Positions 45,901 through 55,374 of a stretch of 64,000 bases of DNA are shown piece after piece. The first letter of the stretch is position 1. Every line of letters begins with the position of its first letter. The notes under the pieces were generated by a model, which did no database searches, was not told the DNA's origin, and saw only the letters and a program-made list of their open reading frames with translations. The translations under genes were made by a program, and so were the position numbers. The stretch covers positions 1 to 64,000 of the forward strand of contig NZ_FOLT01000006.1 of NCBI RefSeq assembly GCF_900112455.1, read 5' to 3'. Source of the DNA: Alkalibacterium subtropicum (GTDB taxonomy: Bacteria > Bacillota > Bacilli > Lactobacillales > Carnobacteriaceae_A).

Positions 45901-46999
45901 TCAAATGACCCAGGCAGAAATTGACGCGTTGCTTAATGGCACCGCAACAATGGAGCCAGAACCTGAACCAGAACCGGAACCGATCGAAGATCCCTTGAGT
46001 CAGGACGTTAAGGATATTATCGGCGAAGTCGGGAATATCTCCATGTCGCAGGCGGCGACGACTCTTTCCACATTATTGAATCGAAAAGTGAGTATCACCA
46101 CACCTAAAGTCAAAGGTGTGACCATTAAAGATATTATTGATGGAAGCGAGACCCCTAAAGTGGTCACGTCGATTGCATTCAAAGAAGGTCTGGTTGGCAA
46201 AAATGTACTGATGATCGATGTGAATGATGCGATCATTATTGCGGATTTAATGATGGGGAATAACGGAAAAGATTTAGAAGACAAGGAATTTACTGAACTG
46301 GAACTCAGTGCGGTATCCGAAGCCATGAACCAGATGATCGGTTCAGCTTCTACAGCGATGGCCACGATGTTCGACCGTCGTGTCGACATTTCACCACCAG
46401 ATGTCAAACTGTGGGAATCCGCGGATGATGCCATGCTGGCCATGCCCAATCAGTCTGAAGTGGTGTGCACGACGTCGTTCAAATTAAGTGTGGAAGGCCT
46501 GCTTGAAAGTGAGATCATGCAGATCCTGCCGATCGACACCGTGATCGAGATCTCTGAAATCATGGTCGGGGATGAAGCGGAAGTCCTGAACGGACGTGAC
46601 ACGATTGAGGTCAAAAAAGTTGAAGAACCTAAAACAGACGTCCAGCCTGAAACAGCTGCACCGAAAGAAACAGAATTTGTATCCATACAAAAACCTAAAT
46701 TCCAGGATCTGCCACGTAATGAGACAAAAGGTTCACCGCGTAATCTGGACCTGATCATGGACGTGCCGCTCGATTTCAGCGTCGTCTTAGGCAAGAGCCG
46801 AAAGACGATCAAGGATATCCTGTCCTTGAGCACCGGCTCTGTTGTGGAACTGGACAAAATGACCGATGAACCGCTGGAGATCTATGTCAACGGCAAACTG
46901 ATCGCGGAAGGCGAAGTCGTCGTCATCAACGAAAGCTTCGGTATCCGTATCACGAATATCTTAAGCAAAGAACAGCGCGTCAGACATTTGAACCAATAA
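45893..46999 (+). CDS. fliY: Flagellar switch/CheY-P phosphatase FliY (FliN-type)
   Basis: About 368 residues. An N-terminal CheY-P-binding motif (TQAEIDALLNG) is followed by a Glu-Pro run (EPEPEPEPEPIEDP), a two-motif CheC phosphatase domain (DIIGEVGNISMSQAATTLSTLL and ELSAVSEAMNQMIGSASTAM), a linker rich in Lys/Glu, and a FliN domain (MDVPLDFSVVLGKSRKTIKDIL). It removes phosphate from CheY at the motor. ATG at 45893 is assumed; a GTG at 45887 is closer to GGAGG. Overlaps the fliM end. Last gene before the terminator at 47013. Confidence 0.94.
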   Translation: MSDQMTQAEIDALLNGTATMEPEPEPEPEPIEDPLSQDVKDIIGEVGNISMSQAATTLSTLLNRKVSITTPKVKGVTIKDIIDGSETPKVVTSIAFKEGLVGKNVLMIDVNDAIIIADLMMGNNGKDLEDKEFTELELSAVSEAMNQMIGSASTAMATMFDRRVDISPPDVKLWESADDAMLAMPNQSEVVCTTSFKLSVEGLLESEIMQILPIDTVIEISEIMVGDEAEVLNGRDTIEVKKVEEPKTDVQPETAAPKETEFVSIQKPKFQDLPRNETKGSPRNLDLIMDVPLDFSVVLGKSRKTIKDILSLSTGSVVELDKMTDEPLEIYVNGKLIAEGEVVVINESFGIRITNILSKEQRVRHLNQ

Positions 47000-47012
47000 T
47001 CGTATAAATAGT

Positions 47013-47068
47013 AAAACACTCTCAAATCTTGAGAACAGTAATGTTCTGCGATTTGAGAGTGTTTTTAA
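47013..47068 (+). terminator. Terminator of the che-fliM-fliY operon
   Basis: AAAACACTCTCAAATC (47013-47028) pairs perfectly with GATTTGAGAGTGTTTT (47050-47065), with an inner GAACA/TGTTC stem. Confidence 0.93.
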
Positions 47069-47104
47069 TAGTATAAAATTTTTTCAATATAAGGCTTTTA
47101 CTAT

Positions 47105-47130
47105 TAAATCAAGACTTTCACTTCCGATAG
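47105..47130 (+). promoter_or_regulatory. Sigma-D promoter of receptor 4
   Basis: TAAA (47105), 14 bases, TCCGATAG (47123-47130). The leader downstream (47136-47190) holds one copy of the GGTCA ... TGAGTGACC inverted motif found in the intergenic arrays. Confidence 0.75.
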
Positions 47131-47295
47131 TAATAGAGTGGTCAAGTAGAACAACGATCTGAGTGACCAACTAACGTCATATTACCGTCATATCTGAAAA
47201 GAGAGGAGAGCAGATGAACAAACCCAACATACATAAGCTTGACTGAACATGTATTTTCGCGCTATAAAAATAATAGATAAATCTGGAGGAAAACA

Positions 47296-49050
47296 ATGTC
47301 AAACATCACGCAGTCGATCAAAGGAAAAACCTTATTTATCACCATCATCCTGCTTGTCATTTCTAATGTCTCTATCGGTTTTCTGGGATACACTATTGCG
47401 AAGGACCAGCTGAATGAAAAAGGTGAAACGATCCTTCAAAACGCCGTCGAAATGTCTCTTCAGATGATCGACCTGGCAAATCAGGAAGTTGAAAACGGAA
47501 CGATGGAGCTGGATGAAGCCCAGGAAATGGTCAAAGAGTACTTGCTGGGAGAAAGACAAGCTGACGGCACGCGTCCCATCACTGCCCCTTTTGATTTGGG
47601 AGAAAATGGCTATATCGTTGTCTACGGTCAGGACGGAGAAGAGATCGCGCATCCCACGCTCGAGGGCGAAAATGTCTGGGACGTCGAAGATAAGGCCGGG
47701 AATGGTAACCTGCTCGTTCAGGACAGTATTGCCACAGCGAACATCGGAGGCGGATTCACCTATTACGACTGGTTTTACCCGGACAGTGAAGATATCGGAA
47801 CCAAGATCGTTTACAATGAACTCGATCCGAACTGGGGATGGATCGTGACTGCCGGCAGTTACGAGAGTGACTATAACCAAGGGGCTTTCACTGTACTCCA
47901 GTACACCAGTATCAGTATCCTGGCGTTCTTAGTCATCGCGATCGCCATCATGTATACCTTCTCGAACAGCTTGGGCAAGGCCTTGGGCAGTGTTACCACC
48001 TCAGCTGACAGACTATCAAACCTTGATGTCACAGAAGATATTCCGGTGAAATTAACGAAGCGAAAAGATGAGATCGGCTTACTGGCACTCTCTTTTCAGC
48101 AGATCAATGATAACCTCAAAGATTTCGTTGAAAAGATAGCGGACACCTCCACGCAGCTGGCGTCGTCATCCAAGGAATTGAATATTTCCAGCGAACAGTC
48201 GTCGCTGGCAGCGAACGAAGTGGCCGGAGCGATCGAAGAAATTGCGAAAGGTGCCGCTGAACAAGCGATGGATACCGAGAATGGTTCCAAGCGGATAGAA
48301 GAGCTCGGTGTATTAGTTGAAAGCAATGAAAACTATCTCAAAAATCTGAATACCTCGACGCATAAAGTCGATGCATTGAAAAACGAGGGCTCTACAAGTC
48401 TGAAAGAATTGCTGGAAGCGACAGAAACCAGCAGTCGTTCAACTGCCGACATTCAGGACATCATCGTGAGTACGAATGAAAGTGCCCAGAGGATCGGTAA
48501 CGCCAGCAACATGATCAAAAACATAGCCGAGCAGACGAACCTGCTGGCCCTGAATGCCGCAATAGAAGCTGCTCGAGCGGGAGACGCCGGCAAAGGGTTC
48601 GCAGTCGTTGCTGAAGAAATCAGGAAACTGGCCGATCAGTCCAACGGATTCACTGAAGAGATCAGTGGAATCGTGACCGATCTAAATGCCAACACCACCC
48701 AAGCTGTGGAAACGATGAAAGAACTGACAGCTATCTCAGAACATCAGAGCAATAAAGTCGAACAGACAAACACTAAATTCAACGGGATCTCTGAAGCGAT
48801 CACGGAGATGAATGCCGTCATCGCCTCACTCAATGACTCTGGAGAAAAAATGACCGAGAAAAAAGAGAAGATCATTGAAGTGATCGAAAATCTGTCAGCG
48901 ATTTCTGAAGAAAACGCGGCGGGCACAGAAGAAGCCTCAGCATCGGTGGAAGAACAGACATCCACCATGCTCGAGATCGCCAACGCAAGTGAAATGCTGG
49001 CTGAACTGGCTGGCGAAATGAAAGACGCGATAGCTAAGTTTAATTATTAA
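47296..49050 (+). CDS. Methyl-accepting chemotaxis protein 4 (single Cache)
   Basis: A 584-residue receptor of classical layout. N-tail of about 11 residues, TM1 about 12-34, an extracellular single-Cache (sCache_2) domain with [20 protein letters not shown] and [16 protein letters not shown], and TM2 about 203-225. A canonical HAMP follows ([20 protein letters not shown]...[13 protein letters not shown]), then the signalling tip [26 protein letters not shown]. It differs from receptors 1-3 in having a short N-tail and a normal HAMP connector. TGGAGG six bases upstream. Its own promoter and terminator make it a separate unit. Confidence 0.94.
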   Translation: MSNITQSIKGKTLFITIILLVISNVSIGFLGYTIAKDQLNEKGETILQNAVEMSLQMIDLANQEVENGTMELDEAQEMVKEYLLGERQADGTRPITAPFDLGENGYIVVYGQDGEEIAHPTLEGENVWDVEDKAGNGNLLVQDSIATANIGGGFTYYDWFYPDSEDIGTKIVYNELDPNWGWIVTAGSYESDYNQGAFTVLQYTSISILAFLVIAIAIMYTFSNSLGKALGSVTTSADRLSNLDVTEDIPVKLTKRKDEIGLLALSFQQINDNLKDFVEKIADTSTQLASSSKELNISSEQSSLAANEVAGAIEEIAKGAAEQAMDTENGSKRIEELGVLVESNENYLKNLNTSTHKVDALKNEGSTSLKELLEATETSSRSTADIQDIIVSTNESAQRIGNASNMIKNIAEQTNLLALNAAIEAARAGDAGKGFAVVAEEIRKLADQSNGFTEEISGIVTDLNANTTQAVETMKELTAISEHQSNKVEQTNTKFNGISEAITEMNAVIASLNDSGEKMTEKKEKIIEVIENLSAISEENAAGTEEASASVEEQTSTMLEIANASEMLAELAGEMKDAIAKFNY

Positions 49051-49055
49051 AACCG

Positions 49056-49100
49056 AACCAGCCGACAGACCTCTAGTACAGGTCTGTCGGCTGGTTTTAT
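49056..49100 (+). terminator. Terminator of receptor 4
   Basis: AACCAGCCGACAGACCT (49056-49072) pairs with AGGTCTGTCGGCTGGTT (49080-49096), followed by TTAT. Confidence 0.93.
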
Positions 49101-49199
49101 CTGTAATGTTTTATATTTTTTTATTAGACCCTACTCGCCGGATGCGAGTAGTAGCATTCTTGGGATGTTTACTATAATGCTACTAGCCTATGGAACACA

Positions 49200-49560
49200 T
49201 GTAGTGACCACTCAGTAAAAATTTAGTCTCACTTGATGCAAAGCTATTAAATAGTGCAAACTGGTGGGGAAATTTTGGTGAGTCGACACTAAAAGGGGAT
49301 TGTTCTAGCTGGTCATTCTTAGTTTATGAGTGAGAGGGCACTAAAAAAGGCATCTACTGACCAGCCAGTGAACGAATTACAGTGAGTGGGCAACAAAGTC
49401 CCCTTTACTATCCGACCCAAAATATTTTAGTCCCTGAGTAGTCACTATAGGACTCAACTAATGACAACTCGCTAAACTTAAGCAATTGACTTGACAGAAA
49501 AACGGAAAATTTGTGCCACTCATCAATCAATAATAGTTAAGAGGTCACAACTTAATTTAG
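49200..49560. repeat. Degenerate 52-bp periodic array with TGAGTGG/CCACTCA arms
   Basis: GAG of a GTGAG-N-GG-N-CAC-like motif occurs at 49280, 49332, 49384 and 49436, exactly 52 apart, and continues weakly at 49488 (GAC) and 49541. GTGAGTCGACACTAAAAGGG (49278) and GTGAGAGGGCACTAAAAAAG (49330) are clear sister copies. Inverted CCACTCA-like motifs recur at about 49209, 49260, 49366, 49415, 49466 and 49517, spaced 51-52 (one step near 49312 is too decayed to place). No coding frame is supported between 49101 and 49832. Confidence 0.78.
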
Positions 49561-49730
49561 TTCGCCCTGCTTACTAGCGAAAATGTGATCAGCCGGTATA
49601 ACAATATGCTTAGCGAAATCTGATTTGAGAAACATATCGATAAACGTTCACTATTTAATTTTCTGAATGCTTTATTTGTCAGAGCTTTTTGTTTATACTA
49701 TTCCTAGTTTGACATTTGCAGAAATGAGAC

Positions 49731-49757
49731 TTAATTATTCAATGGGACTTCCGATAG
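49731..49757 (+). promoter_or_regulatory. Sigma-D promoter of the flgM operon
   Basis: TTAA (49731), 15 bases, TCCGATAG (49750-49757). Transcription would start near 49765, so the flgM start must be the downstream ATG. Confidence 0.8.
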
Positions 49758-49832
49758 TAAGGGTAAGGAACATTGAAACGATATAATCGATCTATTAAAC
49801 TAAACAGTGAAAATCCGTTAAGGAGCGTGCGA

Positions 49833-50114
49833 ATGATGAAAATCAATAAATATACTAATGTCGTGTCATCGATCAATAACACGAAACATTCTAAAAAAGA
49901 CGTTGAAAAAGAGGTAAGTAAATCTGGCTCGAAAGAGGCTGTCCAGGTAAATATTTCAAAAGAAGCTCAGGCTTTACTTGATGCAGACAAAGCAGCTTTT
50001 TCAGAACGCGTCGATGCGATCAAACAGGCGATCCAGAATGGAGAATACCAGGTGGATCCGGACAAGATTTCTGAAGGCTTAGTGAAGGCGTTACAGGATC
50101 AAAAGGGGCTATAA
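49833..50114 (+). CDS. flgM: Anti-sigma-D factor FlgM
   Basis: A 93-residue anti-sigma factor that holds sigma-D (FliA-type) inactive until the hook is finished. It begins MMKINKYTNVVSSIN, followed by a disordered Lys/Ser stretch and the sigma-binding helices VQVNISKEAQALLDADKA and RVDAIKQAIQNGEYQVDPDKISEGLVKAL. AAGGAG seven bases before 49833 sets the start; an in-frame ATG at 49773 lies at the transcription start and has no ribosome site. First gene of flgM-flgN-flgK-flgL. Confidence 0.9.
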   Translation: MMKINKYTNVVSSINNTKHSKKDVEKEVSKSGSKEAVQVNISKEAQALLDADKAAFSERVDAIKQAIQNGEYQVDPDKISEGLVKALQDQKGL

Positions 50115-50120
50115 AAAGAA

Positions 50121-50486
50121 ATGACTAAAACAGATCAAGTGCTGGCAGAAATGGAAAAGTTGAAAGCTTTGCTGGAAAAAGAAAAGCAGGTGCTTATAAG
50201 TAATGACGGGACCCGGTTAATCGGACTGATTCAGCAGAAAGAAGACGTGATGTTAAAATTGGCTGCGTTTGATCAGAAGAACGTTGAGATGAATAAGCTC
50301 GACGTTCTTTCTCGTGAAATCAAACAGCTGCAGGAAACGAACCTGACATTAACTGAACAATCGATGCAGTTTACTGAAACGATGCTGAATTACATCAAAA
50401 AAGCGGCAAACACGAACAAAACGTATTCTAAAAAAGGAACATACGACCGTTCCAAAAAGAGTGCGTTATTGGATCAATCACTTTAA
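50121..50486 (+). CDS. flgN: Flagellar chaperone FlgN
   Basis: A 121-residue, almost wholly helical protein (LAEMEKLKALLEKEKQVLIS, LIQQKEDVMLKLAAF, QLQETNLTLTEQSMQFTETM) with a basic tail. Position between flgM and flgK and the coiled-coil pattern identify FlgN, the export chaperone for the hook-associated proteins FlgK and FlgL. Six bases after flgM. Confidence 0.85.
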   Translation: MTKTDQVLAEMEKLKALLEKEKQVLISNDGTRLIGLIQQKEDVMLKLAAFDQKNVEMNKLDVLSREIKQLQETNLTLTEQSMQFTETMLNYIKKAANTNKTYSKKGTYDRSKKSALLDQSL

Positions 50487-50498
50487 GGGAGAAAACAC

Positions 50499-51974
50499 AT
50501 GACTGGATTATTTGGAACGTTAAACACAGCAACCAAAGGCTTGAACGGCCAGCAGACAGCTTTGCAGACGATCGGACATAATGTGGCCAATGCGAATACG
50601 ACGGGCTATACCCGTCAGCGCGTTACCATGCAGGCTGACCTCTCGACCACAGTGGCTGGTGTCGGACAGATCGGCACCGGTGTAATAGTAGACGGGATCA
50701 ATCGCGTGCACGATACATATATCACTACCCAACTGCGAGACGCCACCTCCACAACGAATGGTCACCAGGCCTTATCAGACATCATCGGTGAGCTCGAAGC
50801 GGTCTTCAATGAACCGTCAGATACAGGGCTGTCCAATCAGATTTCAGAAGTGTTCAATGCCTGGACCTACTTGGCCTCAAACCCGGAACAGGCTTCGGCC
50901 CGCACGATGCTCGTCCAGACGACCGAAACCTTTACAGATACAGTCCACCACATGGCAAATGCGATGGAAAATCTACATAACAACACATTGAACGAACTGG
51001 ATAAACTGGCGCTGGATGCCAATTCTGACTTGAAGCAGCTGGAAGGCTTGAACCAGCAGATCTGGCAGGCGTCTGTCAGAGGGTTCACCCCGAACGATCT
51101 GCTGGATAAACAAGATCAGTTGGTCAGTGACCTGGCGGGTAAAATAGATGTCTCTGTTGAACGAGATAAATTTAACCGTGTGTCTATTGAAATCGGCGGC
51201 GAAACAGTCCTTGACAGCAGTTCCCGGAAAGAACTGGCCGTTGTCGTAGGAGCAGAGAATGGGCAGGGCGTATTTTCAACTTCTGAAACAACGGATGTTA
51301 CTTCAGAAGTCGGATCACTGGTTATTGGTGATAAGCTCATTACTCCAGAAACAGGTCGAATGAAAGGGACTCAGGATGCGTTGGAAGTCATTGCAGACAG
51401 TCAGCAAGACTTGAATGATTTTGCCAGTGCTTTCGGTAAAGCTGTCAACACGATTCATAAAGGAGGCCCAGATGGAGAAGGCAGTGATTTCTTTGATAAT
51501 GTTGATGCCCCTAATCCTGCTTTGTCTTTACGGATAACTGAAGCAATCAGAACAGATCCCAATTTAGTAGTATCAGGAAAAGACCTGAATAATGAGATTT
51601 CCGGAGATGGCAGTCGCGCACAGGCGATCGCTTCTCTTCAACATAAATCTCTGGCAACTTATTCAGATACCTGGAGTTATAATGAAACCTCAATGAGTTT
51701 TAACGATAGTTCAACAGGCGACACATTATTCGGTCGGTATAATAGCATGGTGACTGACATGGGTATCGTTAAACAGCAGGAAGACAACATGCTGGAAACA
51801 CAAAACGGACTGATGGCACTTCTGACTCAACGCAGAGAATCTATATCCGGCGTCGATATCAATGAGGAAGTCGTTGATATGATCAAATATCAAAGTGCTT
51901 TCCAGGCCAACTCGCGTGTCTTGCAGACGATTTCAGAAATGCTCGATACACTAATCAACAGAACCGGGGTGTAA
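50499..51974 (+). CDS. flgK: Flagellar hook-associated protein 1 FlgK
   Basis: A 491-residue hook-filament junction protein. N-terminal rod/hook signature TGLFGTLNTATKGLNGQQTA followed by IGHNVANANTTGYTRQRV. The C-terminal D0 helix GVDINEEVVDMIKYQSAFQANSRVLQTISEMLD is typical. It is secreted by the flagellar apparatus and shows no signal peptide. Codon choice shifts to more A/T from about 51280 to 51740, which encodes the variable middle domain. Confidence 0.95.
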   Translation: MTGLFGTLNTATKGLNGQQTALQTIGHNVANANTTGYTRQRVTMQADLSTTVAGVGQIGTGVIVDGINRVHDTYITTQLRDATSTTNGHQALSDIIGELEAVFNEPSDTGLSNQISEVFNAWTYLASNPEQASARTMLVQTTETFTDTVHHMANAMENLHNNTLNELDKLALDANSDLKQLEGLNQQIWQASVRGFTPNDLLDKQDQLVSDLAGKIDVSVERDKFNRVSIEIGGETVLDSSSRKELAVVVGAENGQGVFSTSETTDVTSEVGSLVIGDKLITPETGRMKGTQDALEVIADSQQDLNDFASAFGKAVNTIHKGGPDGEGSDFFDNVDAPNPALSLRITEAIRTDPNLVVSGKDLNNEISGDGSRAQAIASLQHKSLATYSDTWSYNETSMSFNDSSTGDTLFGRYNSMVTDMGIVKQQEDNMLETQNGLMALLTQRRESISGVDINEEVVDMIKYQSAFQANSRVLQTISEMLDTLINRTGV

Positions 51975-51977
51975 TAA

Positions 51978-52880
51978 ATGAGAATAACGAATTCCTTAAT
52001 GTCTCAAAGTTTCTTATCTAATCTGAACAAGAATTCGAATAAGGTCTTTAAATATCAGGAACAACTGTCGTCACTCGAACAAGTGAGTCGTCCCAGTGAT
52101 GATCCATTAAAAGTCTCTAAAATCATCGATCTGAAAAATGAAATCAAACAGAATGCACAGTACAAAACCACCATCAACGATGCTATCGATTTTACGAATG
52201 TTCAGGATTCCGCTTTAGCCAATGCGACGAATTCCTTACAACGAATTCATACATTGACACAACAAGCTGCCAACGGAACATACAATACCCAGGACAGACA
52301 GGCGATCAAAACGGAAATACAGAATGAAGTGGAGACCATGATGGATTCACTCAATACTAACTTTGGTGGACGCTATGTTTTTGCTGGTCAGAACAGCACG
52401 ACCAAGCCATTCGAGAATAACGGTAGTGGTATCGACTACAAGGGATCGAGTATAGCGAACAACAATCTATCCAAAGAAATCGCTCGAGGAGTGAATGTGG
52501 AATTGAAAACAGACGGATCAGATTTGTTTGAGTTGAAAGACGGCAGCGGTAATATCGGTGAATTGTTTGACGATGTCTTTATGGCATTAGACAATGATGA
52601 TACAGGTGAATTAGGAAACTTACTCGGACGTATCGAATCACATATAGATACGACTGTAAATAAAAGAACCGAAATCGGTGCGATCCAGAATCGTTTGACA
52701 GCTGCTCTGGACCGAAATGATTCAGAATATTTAAACTTGGAGACATCCTTATCTAAGAATCAGGATATTGATTTAGCTGAAACGTATATGAATTATACCA
52801 TGGAGATGAATGCCTACCAGGCATCGATGAATATGGGAACAAAAATACTACAGACGAATATCATGGATTATGTAAGGTAA
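51978..52880 (+). CDS. flgL: Flagellar hook-associated protein 3 FlgL
   Basis: A 300-residue junction protein related to flagellin. N-terminal MRITNSLMSQSFLSNLNKNSNKVFKYQEQL, then VSRPSDDPLKVSKIIDLKNEIKQ, and C-terminal helix NQDIDLAETYMNYTMEMNAYQASMNMGTKIL. Three bases separate it from flgK. Ends the operon at the terminator at 52888. Confidence 0.95.
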   Translation: MRITNSLMSQSFLSNLNKNSNKVFKYQEQLSSLEQVSRPSDDPLKVSKIIDLKNEIKQNAQYKTTINDAIDFTNVQDSALANATNSLQRIHTLTQQAANGTYNTQDRQAIKTEIQNEVETMMDSLNTNFGGRYVFAGQNSTTKPFENNGSGIDYKGSSIANNNLSKEIARGVNVELKTDGSDLFELKDGSGNIGELFDDVFMALDNDDTGELGNLLGRIESHIDTTVNKRTEIGAIQNRLTAALDRNDSEYLNLETSLSKNQDIDLAETYMNYTMEMNAYQASMNMGTKILQTNIMDYVR

Positions 52881-52887
52881 CCAGAGT

Positions 52888-52923
52888 AAACGATCAAAGA
52901 CCAAAATCTTTGATCGTTTTTTA
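52888..52923 (+). terminator. Terminator of flgM-flgN-flgK-flgL
   Basis: AAACGATCAAAGA (52888-52900) pairs with TCTTTGATCGTTT (52907-52919), followed by TTT. Confidence 0.92.
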
Positions 52924-52942
52924 ATAAAAAGGAAATAATCAC

Positions 52943-52969
52943 TTAACTATCTCTGTTACTTTCCGATAT
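52943..52969 (+). promoter_or_regulatory. Sigma-D promoter of flagellin 1
   Basis: TTAA (52943), 15 bases, TCCGATAT (52962-52969), 55 bases before the ATG. Confidence 0.8.
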
Positions 52970-53024
52970 TAAGTGTAGAAGGCGATAGAGTCTTTAAATA
53001 ATAAATTTATTGGAGGAAAACAAC

Positions 53025-53855
53025 ATGCGTATAAATACAAATACAGCAGCGATGAATACATATTCTCGTTTAGGTCAAGCAAATACAGCAAAAAGTAATT
53101 CACTTGCTAAATTATCATCAGGATTAAGAATCAACAAAGCCGGGGACGATGCAGCGGGTCTATCTATTTCTGAAAAGATGAAAAACCAGATTTCAGGTTT
53201 GAACCAAGCAACGCGTAATGCTCAAGACGGTATTTCTCTTATTCAAACAGCAGAAGGTGCGCTAAATGAAACTCATAGCATCTTAAATCGTATGCGCGAT
53301 TTATCTGTCCAAGCTTCTAACGGAACTAATAGTAGTGATGATATTACAGCTATTGAAAATGAATTTTCTGAATTGAAATCTGAAATAGATAGAATTGCGG
53401 AGTCAACTGAATTTAACGGTAAAAAGTTACTATACGGTGCCGCTGATGATGGTGTCGCTGCAGATAAAACATTTACACTTCAAATCAGTGCAAATGATGA
53501 TACATTGGATGTAGCAGTTGGTGCAATGGGAACAGTTGGATTAGGTATTGATACTCTTACTACTGCAGACTCAGCAACAGCAAGAACTAATATTGGAACT
53601 ATTGATACAGCAATACAAAAGGTTTCAGAACAAAGATCTTCATTAGGCGCTAAACAAAATCGTCTAGAACACACAATCAACAACCTGACCACAACGAAAG
53701 AAAACCTGACAGAAGCTAACTCACGTATCCGTGACGTTGATATGGCTGAAGAAATGATGGACTTCACTAAATCTAACATCCTTTCACAAGCTTCCACAGC
53801 TATGCTAGCACAAGCCAATCAAATGCCTCAAGGCGTTTTACAATTGTTGGGATAA
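53025..53855 (+). CDS. hag: Flagellin 1
   Basis: A 276-residue flagellin, near the minimum size for a filament protein. D0/D1 N-terminal [20 protein letters not shown] through [19 protein letters not shown], a short variable loop (about 140-195), and the conserved C-terminus ([20 protein letters not shown] and [16 protein letters not shown]). GGAGG eight bases upstream of 53025 sets the start. The gene is visibly richer in A/T, with different codon choice from the rest of the cluster, as often seen for highly expressed genes. Own sigma-D promoter and terminator. Confidence 0.96.
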   Translation: MRINTNTAAMNTYSRLGQANTAKSNSLAKLSSGLRINKAGDDAAGLSISEKMKNQISGLNQATRNAQDGISLIQTAEGALNETHSILNRMRDLSVQASNGTNSSDDITAIENEFSELKSEIDRIAESTEFNGKKLLYGAADDGVAADKTFTLQISANDDTLDVAVGAMGTVGLGIDTLTTADSATARTNIGTIDTAIQKVSEQRSSLGAKQNRLEHTINNLTTTKENLTEANSRIRDVDMAEEMMDFTKSNILSQASTAMLAQANQMPQGVLQLLG

Positions 53856-53863
53856 TAACGGTT

Positions 53864-53895
53864 TAAAAAAAGTCAGCAGATGCTGGCTTTTTTTT
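53864..53895 (+). terminator. Terminator of flagellin 1
   Basis: AAAAAAAGTCAGCA, two-base gap, TGCTGGCTTTTTTTT: a stem with the T-run directly attached. Confidence 0.85.
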
Positions 53896-53914
53896 AAAAA
53901 TTTTATAAATCATC

Positions 53915-53941
53915 TTAATTTCTAATATACTTGGACGATAA
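53915..53941 (+). promoter_or_regulatory. Sigma-D promoter of flagellin 2
   Basis: TTAA (53915), 15 bases, GACGATAA (53934-53941). Confidence 0.72.
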
Positions 53942-53988
53942 TAAAAGTATAAGAAAAATATTTCTTAAAATGATATGGAGGGAAAAAT

Positions 53989-54867
53989 ATGCGTATAAAT
54001 ACAAATACTGCAGCGATGAATACATATTCGCGTTTAGGTCAAGCTAATAAATCAAAAAGTAATTCTTTAGCTAAATTATCATCTGGTTTACGAATTAATA
54101 AAGCCGGGGACGATGCAGCGGGTTTATCGATTTCTGAAAAGATGAAAAACCAGATCAGTGGTTTAAATCAAGCCAAGCGTAATGCACAAGATGGTATATC
54201 ATTGATCCAAACCGCGGAAGGTGCCTTGAATGAAACACATTCAATTTTAAATCGTATGCGTGATTTATCTGTTCAAGCTGCTAACGGTACAAATAGTACT
54301 GATGATGTATCTGCAATTCAGGATGAGATGACTGAATTAAGTAATGAAATTGGAAGAATTGCTTCTTCTACTAAATTTAACGGTAAAAATTTATTGAATA
54401 AAACCAATGATGGAGATGGAGATTCTAATCCAGACGGTACATTCAAACTTCAAATTGGAGCAAATACCGAAACTCTTACAGTAACTATAGACGATATGCA
54501 AGCTACGGCTTTAGGAAAGAATATAGGGGCTGGAGATGCAACAGAATTAGCTATATCTAATATTGATTTTACAGCTGGGACCCCAACCACTGCTACTGAT
54601 GCAATTGAAGCTATTGATGCAGCAATAGGTCAAGTTTCTAAACAACGTTCATCATTAGGTGCTTCTCAAAATCGTCTAGAACACACAATCAACAACTTGA
54701 CTACAACGAAAGAAAACCTTACTGAAGCTAACTCACGTATCCGTGACGTTGATATGGCTGAAGAAATGATGGACTTTACTAAGTCTAATATCCTTTCTCA
54801 AGCTTCGACAGCTATGCTGGCTCAGGCTAACCAAATGCCTCAAGGTGTTTTACAGTTATTGGGATAA
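53989..54867 (+). CDS. Flagellin 2
   Basis: A 292-residue paralogue of flagellin 1. The first 100 or so residues differ only at a few positions (NKSKSN for NTAKSN, AKRNAQ for ATRNAQ), and the last 60 are identical. The middle (about 130-220, [20 protein letters not shown] onward) is unrelated. It has its own sigma-D promoter and terminator, so the ratio of the two flagellins can be set separately. GGAGG seven bases upstream of the ATG. Confidence 0.96.
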   Translation: MRINTNTAAMNTYSRLGQANKSKSNSLAKLSSGLRINKAGDDAAGLSISEKMKNQISGLNQAKRNAQDGISLIQTAEGALNETHSILNRMRDLSVQAANGTNSTDDVSAIQDEMTELSNEIGRIASSTKFNGKNLLNKTNDGDGDSNPDGTFKLQIGANTETLTVTIDDMQATALGKNIGAGDATELAISNIDFTAGTPTTATDAIEAIDAAIGQVSKQRSSLGASQNRLEHTINNLTTTKENLTEANSRIRDVDMAEEMMDFTKSNILSQASTAMLAQANQMPQGVLQLLG

Positions 54868-54898
54868 TCTCCTGAACAAAATTTGTAAATATATTAGA

Positions 54899-54931
54899 AT
54901 CGAAGCAGTATTCTTGCTGCTTCGGTTTTGT
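54899..54931 (+). terminator. Terminator of flagellin 2
   Basis: CGAAGCAG (54901-54908) pairs with CTGCTTCG (54917-54924), followed by GTTTTGT. Confidence 0.8.
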
Positions 54932-54986
54932 CTTACATAGAATAAAGGGTTTTAACAATTTAGTTTCTTATAGAGGAGATTAACAT

Positions 54987-55370
54987 ATGAATCAGCGTGT
55001 AACTTCAGTCGATGCAATACGCACGATCGACCGGGTTTTACTTTCAAATAAAAATACGGTATTCTTTTCAGAGGATGGTGAAGTGGAACCGGTCAAAGTG
55101 ATCGAACCTATTGAAACACTATCAGATCGTTTAGAGCATGACATGACTAAAGAACAACTAGAAAAACGTGCTGTCGAAGCGACGACAGCGATGCAGCGAG
55201 TCAATACGCATTTGGCTTTTAAAGTCCACGAAGGAACAGGGCGCACGCTGGTTCAGCTGATCGAAAAAGAAACAAATGAAGTGATCCGTGAGATACCACC
55301 GGAGAAAATGCTGGATGTCATTGCCGGCATCTGGAAGTGGTCAGGTATCACTTTAGATAGGATGGAGTGA
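54987..55370 (+). CDS. flaG: Flagellar protein FlaG
   Basis: A 127-residue protein whose C-terminal half is the FlaG domain: LAFKVHEGTGRTLVQLIEKE followed by TNEVIREIPPEKMLDVIAGIW. The N-terminal 60 residues are less conserved and charged. FlaG proteins influence filament length. It begins the flaG-fliD-(fliT-like)-fliS unit, five bases before fliD. No sigma-D box was found in the 100 bases upstream, so it may rely on read-through from flagellin 2 or a sigma-A promoter I could not recognise. Confidence 0.88.
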   Translation: MNQRVTSVDAIRTIDRVLLSNKNTVFFSEDGEVEPVKVIEPIETLSDRLEHDMTKEQLEKRAVEATTAMQRVNTHLAFKVHEGTGRTLVQLIEKETNEVIREIPPEKMLDVIAGIWKWSGITLDRME

Positions 55371-55374
55371 GAAC

